From: Sphingomonas pseudosanguinis
GTDB lineage: Bacteria; Pseudomonadota; Alphaproteobacteria; Sphingomonadales; Sphingomonadaceae
Direction: 5' to 3'
NCBI RefSeq assembly: GCF_014196255.1
Contig: NZ_JACIDH010000014.1
Span: forward strand, 1-64,000
DNA: 64,000 nt
Both the position numbers and the translations under genes were made by a program. This document shows, one piece after another, positions 54,905 to 61,671 of the stretch (the first letter of the stretch is position 1; the number at the start of each line of letters is the position of its first letter). Below the pieces are notes generated by a model that was not told the origin of the DNA, searched no databases, and was given only the letters and a program-made list of their open reading frames with translations.

Positions 54905-54973
54905 AACGAAAAATACGCAAGATAACGGTTTCCGTTTGACCATAACGATGAGCCGTGTATAACGGTTTTCGTT
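54905..54973. promoter_or_regulatory. Operator array with rightward sigma-70-like promoter
   Basis: AACG boxes begin at 54905, 54924, 54944 and 54961, about two helical turns apart. The best are AACGGTTTCCGTT (54924-54936, perfect palindrome) and AACGGTTTTCGTT (54961-54973). A good promoter, TTGACC (54936-54941), 16-bp spacer, TATAAC (54958-54963), points at the gene at 55045; the two best boxes overlap its -35 and -10. The divergent Xre protein is the likely ligand. Confidence 0.7.
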
Positions 54974-55044
54974 ACTCGACGAGCCGAGCGGAGGATTAGG
55001 TCCCTCCACCCGGCTCTGACCACAACCGTTCTGGAGGAACGACT

Positions 55045-55320
55045 ATGGCTACTTCCCCCCTACCGGACGCCGTGCGTCCGGCCAAGATCACCTGTGCCTC
55101 AAACGGACTGAGCAAATCGACCGGACGCGCCGTCGATCTTGCCCGCCAACATCTGCGCACCGGCAACCCCGGCGCCTATGCCCGTTCGCTGGCCGGTGAA
55201 CACCGCGCCACCAATGCCCGGCAGCAGCGCGCGATCGAAGCTGTGATCGCTGCCGACGCCTGCGAGCGCCTTTTCACCCGGCATCCGTCGAACGGCTGCC
55301 TGATGGCGCGGGAGGGCTGA
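55045..55320 (+). CDS. First gene of a small-gene cassette, unknown function
   Basis: The 91-aa basic protein (with [49 protein letters not shown]) is helical. It follows the TTGACC/TATAAC promoter with GGAGGAACG before the ATG. No family is recognised. The next gene starts three bases after its stop. Confidence 0.6.
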   Translation: MATSPLPDAVRPAKITCASNGLSKSTGRAVDLARQHLRTGNPGAYARSLAGEHRATNARQQRAIEAVIAADACERLFTRHPSNGCLMAREG

Positions 55321-55323
55321 ACG

Positions 55324-55893
55324 ATGGCCAGCTATGCAATCGCGGCAACCGTGGCCGACCCCGTCGCGGCCATTGCCGACATGTCGCTCGCAATCGAGCG
55401 CGTCATCGTCACGATGGACAACGCCAACAGCGAACTGATGGAGCAGGTGGTCGGGCGGCTGAATGACCCGGCGTCGCCCATGCATCATGCCGCGTTTAGC
55501 GCGTGGTGCACGCACCAGATCGCCTCCGAGAAGCTGGTCGAGATCAGCACGGTCCTTGATGAGGTGGAAGGCAGGCTGTCGACCCCGCCGGACAAATCGC
55601 AGGCACAGGAAGCCGAGAATGCCGAATGGCATCGAGCGCACGCGGCTTGGACCGAGGCGCACGAAACCGTCCGTCGATACAATGCGACGCCGGGTCGCGT
55701 TCCGGACGATGTGATGGACGCCGCCGTTCGGGTCGAACGCGAAACCGTCTATCAACTCGCTGCCGCGCCTGCGCCGAACCGTGCCGCCGTTGGCATCAAA
55801 ATCAACGCCTTGCTCGACTATCTCGAAAACTGCGCGATCGACGAGGCGGCGCTGCGCACGATCGCAGCTGATGCACTGCGGGCGGAGTGCTGA
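55324..55893 (+). CDS. Cassette protein of unknown function
   Basis: The 189-aa acidic, helical protein (IADMSLAIERVIVTMDNANSELMEQVVGRLND, then coil-forming DEVEGRLSTPPDKSQAQEAENAEWHRAHAAWTEAHETV) has no recognised domain. It is closely packed between neighbours with 3-bp gaps. It may be an anti-restriction or regulatory cargo protein, but nothing in the sequence shows this. Confidence 0.6.
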   Translation: MASYAIAATVADPVAAIADMSLAIERVIVTMDNANSELMEQVVGRLNDPASPMHHAAFSAWCTHQIASEKLVEISTVLDEVEGRLSTPPDKSQAQEAENAEWHRAHAAWTEAHETVRRYNATPGRVPDDVMDAAVRVERETVYQLAAAPAPNRAAVGIKINALLDYLENCAIDEAALRTIAADALRAEC

Positions 55894-55896
55894 ACC

Positions 55897-56523
55897 ATGA
55901 CGACTGAAACCACCCGTCGCGCCCTGTTCGGGGGCGCTGGTCTCGTCGCGCTTGCCGCCGCCGTCCCGGCCGTCGCATCGGCCATGTCCGCCAGTTCAGG
56001 CGTCAGCCCTGCCCTGGCCACGCTGATCGCGGTCAGCGAGGAGGCCTGGCAAGTGTCGGAGGACCACGACAATCTGGTCCTGAAGCCCGCTGACACGGCG
56101 GCAAAGGCGCTTGCGTCCCAGATTCCACATGTCGCGGTCGACATTGACGGTGATCCTTACTGGACCACTGCGAACCCGGGCGCGGTCAGCGTCGCCCGTG
56201 GCCTCGTCGAACGTGATCCGGCGCGCAACCATCCCAATAGCCCCGGACTGCGCCGTCTGGTTGCGGCTGACCTTCAACGGCAGCGTCTGCGCGCCCGTAT
56301 CCATCGCGACACGGGCCTGACTGCTGCGGTCGATCGCAGCAACGCCCTGAACGACGCCTATGCCGATGCCGAGTCGGCTGTTGCGACGCACCCGGTCAGC
56401 ACCGTCACCGACCTGCACGCGAAGCTGGCGTTCATGATCAAGAACGACATGGGCGATGGCCGTGATTGGCTGGAAGAGATCGCGGACGACGTGGCCCGCA
56501 TCGCGAACGTGGAGGGCCGCTGA
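55897..56523 (+). CDS. Probable Tat-exported protein of unknown function
   Basis: The 208-aa product begins MTTETTRRALFGGAGLVALA, a twin-arginine-type signal (RRALF) followed by a hydrophobic stretch and an Ala-rich cleavage region (AVASA, about residue 28). The mature part is helical and charged (SNALNDAYADAESAV and KLAFMIKNDMGDGRDWLEEIADDVARI). It is unusual to find an exported protein in this cassette. Function unknown. The next ATG is 1 bp past its stop. Confidence 0.6.
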   Translation: MTTETTRRALFGGAGLVALAAAVPAVASAMSASSGVSPALATLIAVSEEAWQVSEDHDNLVLKPADTAAKALASQIPHVAVDIDGDPYWTTANPGAVSVARGLVERDPARNHPNSPGLRRLVAADLQRQRLRARIHRDTGLTAAVDRSNALNDAYADAESAVATHPVSTVTDLHAKLAFMIKNDMGDGRDWLEEIADDVARIANVEGR

Positions 56524-56524
56524 C

Positions 56525-56818
56525 ATGTCGACCACCAGCGAAACCTTCTGCGCTCTGCTCGACGCCTCTGACGCCGCCAGCCGCCGCTTCAACAGCCTGC
56601 CGTCCGACTTGGAGGAACAAGACCCCATCACGTTCGAGCAGGAGGAACAGGCGGTATGTTCAGCATCGCATGACGCAGACCTTGCCGAACCAACGACCTG
56701 GGCGGAATTCACCCGTCTGCTGGAACACATGTCGTATTGTGGCGCCAGCGCCATTGATGACGACAATGCGGCCCGGCTGTTGGCTCATGCGAAGCGCCTC
56801 AACGGGGAGGGTCGCTGA
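56525..56818 (+). CDS. Small acidic cassette protein
   Basis: The 97-aa protein (FCALLDASDAASRRFNSLPSDLEEQDPITFEQEEQAV) is acidic and mostly helical. ATG at 56525 lies one base after the previous stop, while a longer frame from 56456 overlaps the previous gene. Function unknown. Confidence 0.55.
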   Translation: MSTTSETFCALLDASDAASRRFNSLPSDLEEQDPITFEQEEQAVCSASHDADLAEPTTWAEFTRLLEHMSYCGASAIDDDNAARLLAHAKRLNGEGR

Positions 56819-56819
56819 C

Positions 56820-57050
56820 ATGGCCATTCTCCACCACCCCACGCCCTTCAACCCCACCGCTTGGCTCCACGCCTTGGTCCAGATTGGCGGCGGCTATGCC
56901 CTAACGTCCGACCGCAAGCTGTGGCTGGTCATCCAGGACTGCCCATCGGACGACCTGACGCCACTGATGGCACAGATCGTCGGCCATCCTGACCGGGCTG
57001 AAGCGGTGCGCCAGACCATCGAGCAGCGGCACTATGGGGAGGCGGCATGA
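56820..57050 (+). CDS. Small cassette protein
   Basis: The 76-aa protein (MAILHHPTPFNPTAWLHALV, then GGGYALTSDRKLWLVIQDCPSDDLTPLMAQIVGHPDRAEAVRQ) begins one base after the previous stop and overlaps the next gene by 4 bp. The spacing supports it as translated. No family recognised. Confidence 0.55.
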   Translation: MAILHHPTPFNPTAWLHALVQIGGGYALTSDRKLWLVIQDCPSDDLTPLMAQIVGHPDRAEAVRQTIEQRHYGEAA

Positions 57051-57319
57051 TGAACACCGTCACCCCTGAAGCGGCTGAATTCCTCACCCTGATGCTGGAG
57101 GAAACGCGGCTGCCTGACGATTGGGATACGTCAGGTTTCTGGCTGAGCCATGCCCAGCAGTTGGCGCAGTTCCTGGCAGATCATCGCGGTCGCATCCCAC
57201 TAACGGACGCAGCGATGCTGATCGGACTGGGCGGCATGCTGGTCGAGATGGCGAAGCGCGAACGCGAGGCTTCTGCTGAAGCTGGTCGCTGGCTCCGTGG
57301 CGAAGGGGACGCGGCATGA
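57047..57319 (+). CDS. Small cassette protein
   Basis: The 90-aa helical protein (PEAAEFLTLMLEETRLPDDWDTSGFWLSHAQQLAQFLADHRG, then DAAMLIGLGGMLVEMAKRERE) overlaps the previous gene by 4 bp (ATGA) and a mini-ORF by 4 bp. Function unknown. Confidence 0.55.
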   Translation: MMNTVTPEAAEFLTLMLEETRLPDDWDTSGFWLSHAQQLAQFLADHRGRIPLTDAAMLIGLGGMLVEMAKREREASAEAGRWLRGEGDAA

Positions 57320-57372
57320 CCCAGCTCCTCAGCATCCCGCAGGACCAGCAGACGATCGGAAGGAAGGAATGA
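57316..57372 (+). CDS. 18-codon coupling mini-ORF
   Basis: MTQLLSIPQDQQTIGRKE and TGA. Its ATG overlaps the stop of the gene before, and its TGA overlaps the ATG of the gene after (ATGATG). It seems placed to carry ribosomes across the gap rather than to make a stable protein. It contains the GGAAGGA that serves the next start. Confidence 0.35.
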   Translation: MTQLLSIPQDQQTIGRKE

Positions 57373-57638
57373 TGGGGCACGCTGCCGTCACCCCGCCGCC
57401 GGGTGCCAACCGTGCAATGCCCTGGCGCCGATCGCGCCGCCGTCCCTGGCATCGGCTGGACCGGGTCGCATCGCCACACGCGGTGCTGGCCACCATCCCT
57501 TCCCTGCCCCGTGCCGAACTGGCGCGGATCACCGAGCGGCTGATTGACCGCATGGACGAGCTGGACGGGGATACGGACCTCGAACCTGAGGATCTGGAGG
57601 AAGACGATCCCAAGGAGGCGGATGACGTTCACTCCTGA
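57369..57638 (+). CDS. Small cassette protein with acidic tail
   Basis: The 89-aa protein has an Arg-rich start (PWRRSRRRPWHRLDRVASPH), a helix (PRAELARITERLIDRMDEL) and an acidic tail (DLEPEDLEEDDPKEADDV). Opposite charge at its ends suggests protein- or nucleic-acid-binding. ATG at 57369 or 57372, with GGAAGGA upstream. The following gene overlaps its end. Confidence 0.5.
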   Translation: MMGHAAVTPPPGANRAMPWRRSRRRPWHRLDRVASPHAVLATIPSLPRAELARITERLIDRMDELDGDTDLEPEDLEEDDPKEADDVHS

Positions 57639-58218
57639 GCCGGTCACGCCGCCGGCCCCTTCCCGGCGCATGGAACACAGGCCCGTCGTTCGCGATCGTC
57701 GAGCGGCGGGCTCTCCGCGTGTGCATCGCTTCCGCGATAGCCTGGCGCTGTCCGAGAGCTTCGTGGACGCCGATTGGTGGTTGCCGCTCTACCGGCGCGC
57801 GTTCCCGACGATGGTGTCAGCGGTGGCTGTGCGCGAAGATGGGTGGGCACAGCGGGGCGGAATAGATCGGCTGCTTACCCTGTCCTGCGGGCGGACCTAT
57901 ACGGTCGACGAGAAGGTGCGGATGCACGAATGGCCTGACGTCCTGCTGGAGCGCTGGTCGGACGAGGCGCGCCGGGTGCCTGGGTGGATTCAGAAGCCGT
58001 TGGCGGCCGACTTCGTGGCTTATGCGTATGCCCCAGCCGGGACATGCCTACTGCTGCCCGTCGTCCCGCTACAGCGCGCCTGGCGGCAGCATGGGCGCAA
58101 GTGGATCAACCTTTACGGCACGCGATCGGCGCAGAATCCTGGGTACGTCTCAGTCGGGGTGCCGGTGCCGCGTCATGTGCTGATGCAGGCGATCGTGGAG
58201 GCGATGGTCGTAATTTAG
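57622..58218 (+). CDS. Last cassette protein, unknown function
   Basis: The 198-aa protein from ATG 57622 (AAGGAGG upstream) contains SFVDADWWLPLYRRAFPTMVSAVAVREDGWAQRGGIDRLLTLSCGRTYTVDEKVR and ends with QNPGYVSVGVPVPRHVLMQAIVEAM. The DWW and GRTYTVDEKVR regions have the look of a nuclease-like fold seen in phage hypotheticals, but I cannot name a family. It ends the rightward cassette and converges on the gene at 58237. Confidence 0.6.
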   Translation: MTFTPEPVTPPAPSRRMEHRPVVRDRRAAGSPRVHRFRDSLALSESFVDADWWLPLYRRAFPTMVSAVAVREDGWAQRGGIDRLLTLSCGRTYTVDEKVRMHEWPDVLLERWSDEARRVPGWIQKPLAADFVAYAYAPAGTCLLLPVVPLQRAWRQHGRKWINLYGTRSAQNPGYVSVGVPVPRHVLMQAIVEAMVVI

Positions 58219-58236
58219 CGTCGCAAATCAGGCTGC

Positions 58237-58971
58237 TTAAAAGACCGCATTCGGAGGCGGTGGGATTTGTGCCCATCGTTGAGCAATACCAGCACAGGCA
58301 GCTTTGACTTCGTTGAACCGATAAACTGCGTTGCTTGGGGCCACATGGCAGTGCCCAGTCCAAACATCGATCACAGCCGTGATCTCACGATCGGCATCAA
58401 TCTCCCCCAAGCCCTGCTGGACCTTCGCATTCAAATAGCCAACCGCGATTGCCCCCTGCCAGCAAGCCGTCTCCAGAGGCAACGGCTTCCCCTTCGCATA
58501 TCGCAAAAATCCTAGGCCCATCTTGGGCACGTTGGTTCTCGTGACCCGGCGAAGCACAAAGTGGGGCGTGCAGCGAAGTGTGAAACCTTCAATGTCGAGC
58601 CCAGGCATCCGGTCCCCCGGAAAAATCTCTTGGGCTTTGATCGGAAGCTTCGGGGCAGTCGCAAGATAGCGTTCGAGGTAATCGGCGTTGTTCTCCGCCT
58701 TGTCGATCTCAAAGGGGCTGCCCTGCAAACCGCTCTTTAAGACCGCTATCCGCTGATCAATCAAATCGTGCTCACCGCCTCCCCTTGACATATGCTCAAT
58801 GATTGATTCACGAGCGGCATCGTGTTGGATCGTAGGAGCAATCGGCGGGTATTTTGATCGGGTGAGTAGCGTGCGCTTTGCCTGCTCAGACGCCGACATA
58901 TAATCGGCCAGCATGCGTATAGACATGCCCGGGTTTGGACGCAGATTATGGGTCTTTTTTTCTTCCGGCAT
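58237..58971 (-). CDS. Unknown accessory protein, convergent with the cassette
   Basis: The 244-aa protein from ATG 58971 (AGGA upstream) has a helical N-terminus (MSIRMLADYMSASEQAKRTLLTRSKYPP) and a coiled middle. A beta-rich C-terminal half follows (GLDIEGFTLRCTPHFVLRR, MGLGFLRYAKGKPLPLETACWQGAIAVGYLN and TAVIDVWTGHCHVAPSN). I recall similar hypotheticals scattered on accessory DNA, but no function. Its start is only 16 bp from the divergent gene at 58988. Codon use differs from the cassette, suggesting separate acquisition. Confidence 0.65.
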   Translation of the reverse strand: MPEEKKTHNLRPNPGMSIRMLADYMSASEQAKRTLLTRSKYPPIAPTIQHDAARESIIEHMSRGGGEHDLIDQRIAVLKSGLQGSPFEIDKAENNADYLERYLATAPKLPIKAQEIFPGDRMPGLDIEGFTLRCTPHFVLRRVTRTNVPKMGLGFLRYAKGKPLPLETACWQGAIAVGYLNAKVQQGLGEIDADREITAVIDVWTGHCHVAPSNAVYRFNEVKAACAGIAQRWAQIPPPPNAVF

Positions 58972-58987
58972 CAGAGATCCTGAAGCT

Positions 58988-59203
58988 ATGGCTACCTTGT
59001 ACTTTACCGGCACATCACCAACCGGCAAGAGCCTGACATTGGCACCGATGACATCTCGCCGTGCGGCCGGACTCGATCCTCAGCCTATGGATTGGGCGGG
59101 ATATTTTCTCTTCGAAGCGTCAAACAATGGCGAGCGGGTGATTGCTCGAGTTGACGATGACGAAGCTGCCCTTTGCCTAGCAGGGCTTTTGGGTATCGGT
59201 TGA
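58988..59203 (+). CDS. Small protein divergent from the 58237 gene
   Basis: The 71-aa protein (MATLYFTGTSPTGKSLTLAP, then LDPQPMDWAGYFLFEASNNGERVIARVDDDEAALCLAGLLGIG) appears mostly beta with a C-terminal helix. It starts at 58988 next to the start of the divergent 58237-58971 gene; the two may form a functional pair. GKS here is not within a P-loop context. Function unknown. Confidence 0.5.
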   Translation: MATLYFTGTSPTGKSLTLAPMTSRRAAGLDPQPMDWAGYFLFEASNNGERVIARVDDDEAALCLAGLLGIG

Positions 59204-59282
59204 TGCTCTGGGCAAGACTGGAAAGCGAGACGAATGAGGCTGGCTGCTACCAGCCAGCCTCAAGTTTAACCGGCCTTCCGAC

Positions 59283-59486
59283 TTACCGCGGGGGCAAGCC
59301 AGTCACATGGTTTCCCCGCCGCCCGGTGTTGATCTCGGACACACGGCCCGGATTCGTACCATAGTCGGCAGCGATGTCATGCTGGTTGTCACCCGCCCGG
59401 AGGCGAGCCCAGATGTCAGCAATTGCCGCGTCGGACAAAGGGAAGCGAGTGCGGCGCTGAGGCCGCTGGGGGATATTGTTTGCCAT
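59283..59486 (-). CDS. Small helix-turn-helix protein
   Basis: The 67-aa protein from ATG 59486 (AAGGATGTACG upstream) has LSDAAIADIWARLRAGDNQHDIAADYGTNPGRVSEINTGRRG, a helix-turn-helix of the kind that reads DNA sites in phage and transposon regulators. The start is set by MANNIPQRPQRRTRFPLSD; the longer frame to 59534 has no RBS. It may regulate the nearby small genes. Confidence 0.6.
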   Translation of the reverse strand: MANNIPQRPQRRTRFPLSDAAIADIWARLRAGDNQHDIAADYGTNPGRVSEINTGRRGNHVTGLPPR

Positions 59487-59690
59487 CGTACATCCTTTTT
59501 CGGCAAACGACCGGTCTTGACGGCACAACCTCAAGGTGTAGACGTTTCCGCCGTACCAAGGGGTACATCCCGCTCTCGCGTCCGGACCAAAAGCCGCGAG
59601 AGTTGCCCCCGATCAGAAGCCCCGGCGCCTGCCAGCGCTGGGGTTTCCTCGTTTCGGAAACAATCAACAAACCACGTATCCTGAGTCGAC

Positions 59691-59709
59691 TGAGTCGCCA
59701 AGCGACTCA
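59691..59709. other. Short perfect hairpin
   Basis: TGAGTCGC and GCGACTCA pair around CAA at 59691-59709, with a second GAGTCGAC just upstream. It lies in the gap 59487-59803, which otherwise shows no convincing gene. Confidence 0.35.
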
Positions 59710-59743
59710 AAATACGCAGCAATTTAATTGATCATAGGAAGCC

Positions 59744-59773
59744 ACGGACCGCGCCGCGACTGACGCGGTCCGT
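59744..59773. terminator. Hairpin downstream of the small minus-strand gene
   Basis: ACGGACCGCG and CGCGGTCCGT pair perfectly (10 bp, 10-nt loop), about 30 bp past the stop at 59804 on the minus strand. No strong T-run follows on either strand. Confidence 0.4.
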
Positions 59774-59803
59774 TTGGAGATTCCGGTTCAGGAAGCGGGC
59801 GCG

Positions 59804-60025
59804 TTACACGTCGACCAGGAAGCAGAACGCCTTCTTGCCATATGATTTGGCATAGATGCGGCGACCGCCCCGGGTGATCCACGCAACGCACACCCACTTC
59901 TTACCCGGAGGGGCAGGAGTGGAGGGCATCGGAGTGCTCCCACGATTGTGGCCCGATGTTCTTGCTTCCTTAACTGGCTGCGCATATATCCGCGCTTGAC
60001 TAGGGCTCAGTTCAGGATCGCTCAC
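59804..60025 (-). CDS. Possible small basic protein
   Basis: A 73-aa frame from GTG 60025, or 41 aa from ATG 59929 which has GGGAG at good spacing, ends KKWVCVAWITRGGRRIYAKS and YGKKAFCFLVDV. The C-terminal segment looks protein-like and basic. The start is undecided and no family is recognised. Confidence 0.4.
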   Translation of the reverse strand: MSDPELSPSQARIYAQPVKEARTSGHNRGSTPMPSTPAPPGKKWVCVAWITRGGRRIYAKSYGKKAFCFLVDV

Positions 60026-60061
60026 CCATCACGGGGGCCACGGTTCCGATCAGGGCTTTTC

Positions 60062-60679
60062 CTAAGGGGTGCGGCGCATACCGTGCCCCTTTTTCTTGCG
60101 CACCGTCAGGATCGGCCGAAGCGGCTCAAGACGGTGATTAAGATTCCGCGCTCGGCACATGACGGCGTCATGGCTCGTGCCGAAATTCCGCATTGCCTCT
60201 TTAACGCTACGGCACGAACGGAATGCGCTGGCAGGCATTAGAAATGCCGCCGCGAAGATGTTCGCTTGCCGCTCCGGGTCGTGCAGAGGCTGATATTCGT
60301 CGGAGAAAGCGCGGTAGGTGGGCAAGCCGCAATGCAGCACCAGATGCCCAAACTCGTGCGCCGCCGTGAAACGGGCCCGCCCATCGCCACGCTCAAGCGC
60401 TTGGTAAACGCTGTTCGTGAGCTTGATGATCGGTCGCTGAGTGTCAGTAAGACCCTCAAGGCGCCCCATCACCTTATCTTCCTCGACATGAAACTCGTAT
60501 CCTTCGATGGTGTCATAAAGCACCTGCTCAAGGATCGGCATCATTGCGACCCGACCATCAAGGTCGAGATCGAGAGCGAGGCGAACGTTTTCTGCGATCG
60601 CCTCGAGTTCGCGTTTGGTACGTGGTGCCACGATACGGTCATTATGGCGCGAGATCTCGGTACTGTCGGAATTATCCAC
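60062..60679 (-). CDS. immA: ImmA/IrrE-type metallopeptidase
   Basis: The 205-aa protein carries the zinc motif HEFGH (108-112) in FTAAHEFGHLVLHCG, and a downstream DPERQANIFAAAFLMPASAF segment giving the third ligand. In ICEBs1-like elements ImmA cleaves the repressor ImmR to switch on excision. Here it starts with GTG and overlaps the regulator by 8 bp, so the pair is coupled. This suggests protease-based induction in addition to, or instead of, direct SOS control. Confidence 0.85.
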   Translation of the reverse strand: MDNSDSTEISRHNDRIVAPRTKRELEAIAENVRLALDLDLDGRVAMMPILEQVLYDTIEGYEFHVEEDKVMGRLEGLTDTQRPIIKLTNSVYQALERGDGRARFTAAHEFGHLVLHCGLPTYRAFSDEYQPLHDPERQANIFAAAFLMPASAFRSCRSVKEAMRNFGTSHDAVMCRARNLNHRLEPLRPILTVRKKKGHGMRRTP

Positions 60680-61034
60680 GGTTCGTATCCTTCATAATCT
60701 CGCGCAGCTGATCCTTCTTATCTCGGGGAAGGCGAGCAAAACCCGCCGCCAGCATGGAGGCAAGAATGCGATCATCGTTCGAGGCACCCTCCTCCATCCG
60801 TATAGAATACTCGCCCATCGACACCGCAGCGGCGCGACGAAGCGCGTTTGCGTCATCACCGATCAGGCCGAGCTCAGTCACAAACCGCTCAACAAGTTTA
60901 TCCTGAAGCGGCTTAGTGCCCGTTTCGATCTGGCTCAGATACGGAACGCTTATGCCGACCTTCTTGGCCAGGTCGCCGAGGGTCAGGTTTTGCTCCTTCC
61001 GCTCACGACGCAGCATGTTTCCGAACTGGTTCAC
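60672..61034 (-). CDS. immR: ImmR-like Xre repressor
   Basis: The 120-aa protein has an N-terminal HTH_3 domain (FGNMLRRERKEQNLTLGDLAKKVGISVPYLSQIETGTKPL, residues 4-43) and a helical C-terminal part (EEGASNDDRILASMLAAGFARLPRDKKDQLREIMKD) that may be the ImmA target. Three 16-bp operators lie just upstream (61101-61164). It is the likely master repressor of the element and is placed at the attR end facing inward. Confidence 0.85.
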   Translation of the reverse strand: MNQFGNMLRRERKEQNLTLGDLAKKVGISVPYLSQIETGTKPLQDKLVERFVTELGLIGDDANALRRAAAVSMGEYSIRMEEGASNDDRILASMLAAGFARLPRDKKDQLREIMKDTNRG

Positions 61035-61100
61035 ATTGACCTCCTAGTCAGAACCGCATACTCCCAATGCGTCAGCGCCCAACGCACGACGCACCAGAAG

Positions 61101-61164
61101 TTTGCCAGACAGCAAATAGTTTGCTGGTCGGCAAAACACAAGGCTAGTTTTGCTAGTTAGTAAA
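61101..61164 (-). promoter_or_regulatory. Three TTTGCT-type operators upstream of immR
   Basis: TTTGCCAGACAGCAAA (61101-61116), TTTGCTGGTCGGCAAA (61120-61135) and TTTGCTAGTTAGTAAA (61149-61164) share the consensus TTTGCY-N4-5-GCAAA. A minus-strand promoter with TTGTGT and TATTTG, 17 bp apart, overlaps the first two sites. The set is the likely autoregulatory operator of ImmR. Confidence 0.7.
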
Positions 61165-61227
61165 ATTTTTTAGCGGCGGGACACGCATGCCTGCCGGAGG
61201 GCGCGATCGGCGACGCCAAAACGCGGT

Positions 61228-61249
61228 CCGTGATTACCCCGTGATTGCC
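61228..61249. repeat. Tandem 11-mers near attR (probable integrase arm sites)
   Basis: GTGATTACCCC (61228-61238) followed directly by GTGATTGCCAG (61239-61249) mirrors the tandem pair at 39678-39699. The right-hand pair lies 77 bp inside the attR core. Confidence 0.65.
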
Positions 61250-61325
61250 AGAAGCTGATGGCAACCATAAACCCAAAGTGAAAAACCTGAGAAAACTGCG
61301 CCTCTCAGGCTATTCCATGCCTAAA

Positions 61326-61355
61326 ATGTGGTATTTCCGGTATATCCGCCAGTAA
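61326..61355 (+). pseudogene. Displaced original 3' end of trmB (attR)
   Basis: ATG TGG TAT TTC CGG TAT ATC CGC CAG TAA reads MWYFRYIRQ, matching the TrmB C-terminus (VWYFRYIRR at 39564-39591). The 24-bp core at 61327-61350 is attR. Backbone DNA resumes after it. Confidence 0.85.
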
Positions 61356-61371
61356 CGGCGGAGCTTGCGCG

Positions 61372-61557
61372 TCAGGACCGGAGCGCCATCCGCATCGTCG
61401 GCTTCGGCGCGGCGGCACCCAGGTTGCGGCGGGCCATCTCGGCCAGGATGACGTCGCGGTCGTCTTGGTCGGGCACCTGCTGCACGACGGCGAACGCCTC
61501 CAGCAGGGTGGCGTCGTCGACATATTCGATCAGGTCGGGATCGAGCATCGGGTTCAT
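61372..61557 (-). CDS. Small conserved-looking backbone protein
   Basis: The 61-aa protein (MNPMLDPDLIEYVDDATLLEAFAVVQ, then DDRDVILAEMARRNLGAAAPKPTM) is acidic and helical. It converges on trmB in the element-free chromosome, its stop lying 16 bp from the displaced trmB stop. Function unknown. Confidence 0.6.
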   Translation of the reverse strand: MNPMLDPDLIEYVDDATLLEAFAVVQQVPDQDDRDVILAEMARRNLGAAAPKPTMRMALRS

Positions 61558-61671
61558 GGGGCGAATCCTCCCAGTCTATTTTATCAACCTATAACAAGCT
61601 GATCGCGGTCGGGTTGCCAAGAGGGACCCGGCGGACCTAATCGCCAGCGCGACGGGATCGGGGACATCAAG

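Larger units (their letters stand above)
39563..61350. mobile_element. Integrated genetic element, about 21.8 kb, at the 3' end of trmB
   Basis: A 24-bp direct repeat (one mismatch) bounds the region. A tyrosine integrase lies just inside the left end, and tandem 11-mer arm-type sites sit near both ends. An excisionase-like HTH gene and a regulator-protease pair are also present. Cargo includes a primase-helicase, virion-ejection-type proteins and a MobV relaxase, but no recognisable terminase, portal, major capsid or tail genes. Base composition varies and falls in the unknown genes at 41042, 58237 and 60062. Confidence 0.85.

Noticed and set aside
59307..59722. Frames of 63-125 aa on both strands near 59.3-59.7 kb
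   Set aside because: Low-complexity translations without RBS, partly opposite the HTH gene at 59283-59486.
39563..61350. A complete temperate phage
   Set aside because: Integrase, repressor and ejection-type proteins are present, but no terminase, portal, major capsid, tail, holin or endolysin set could be recognised.
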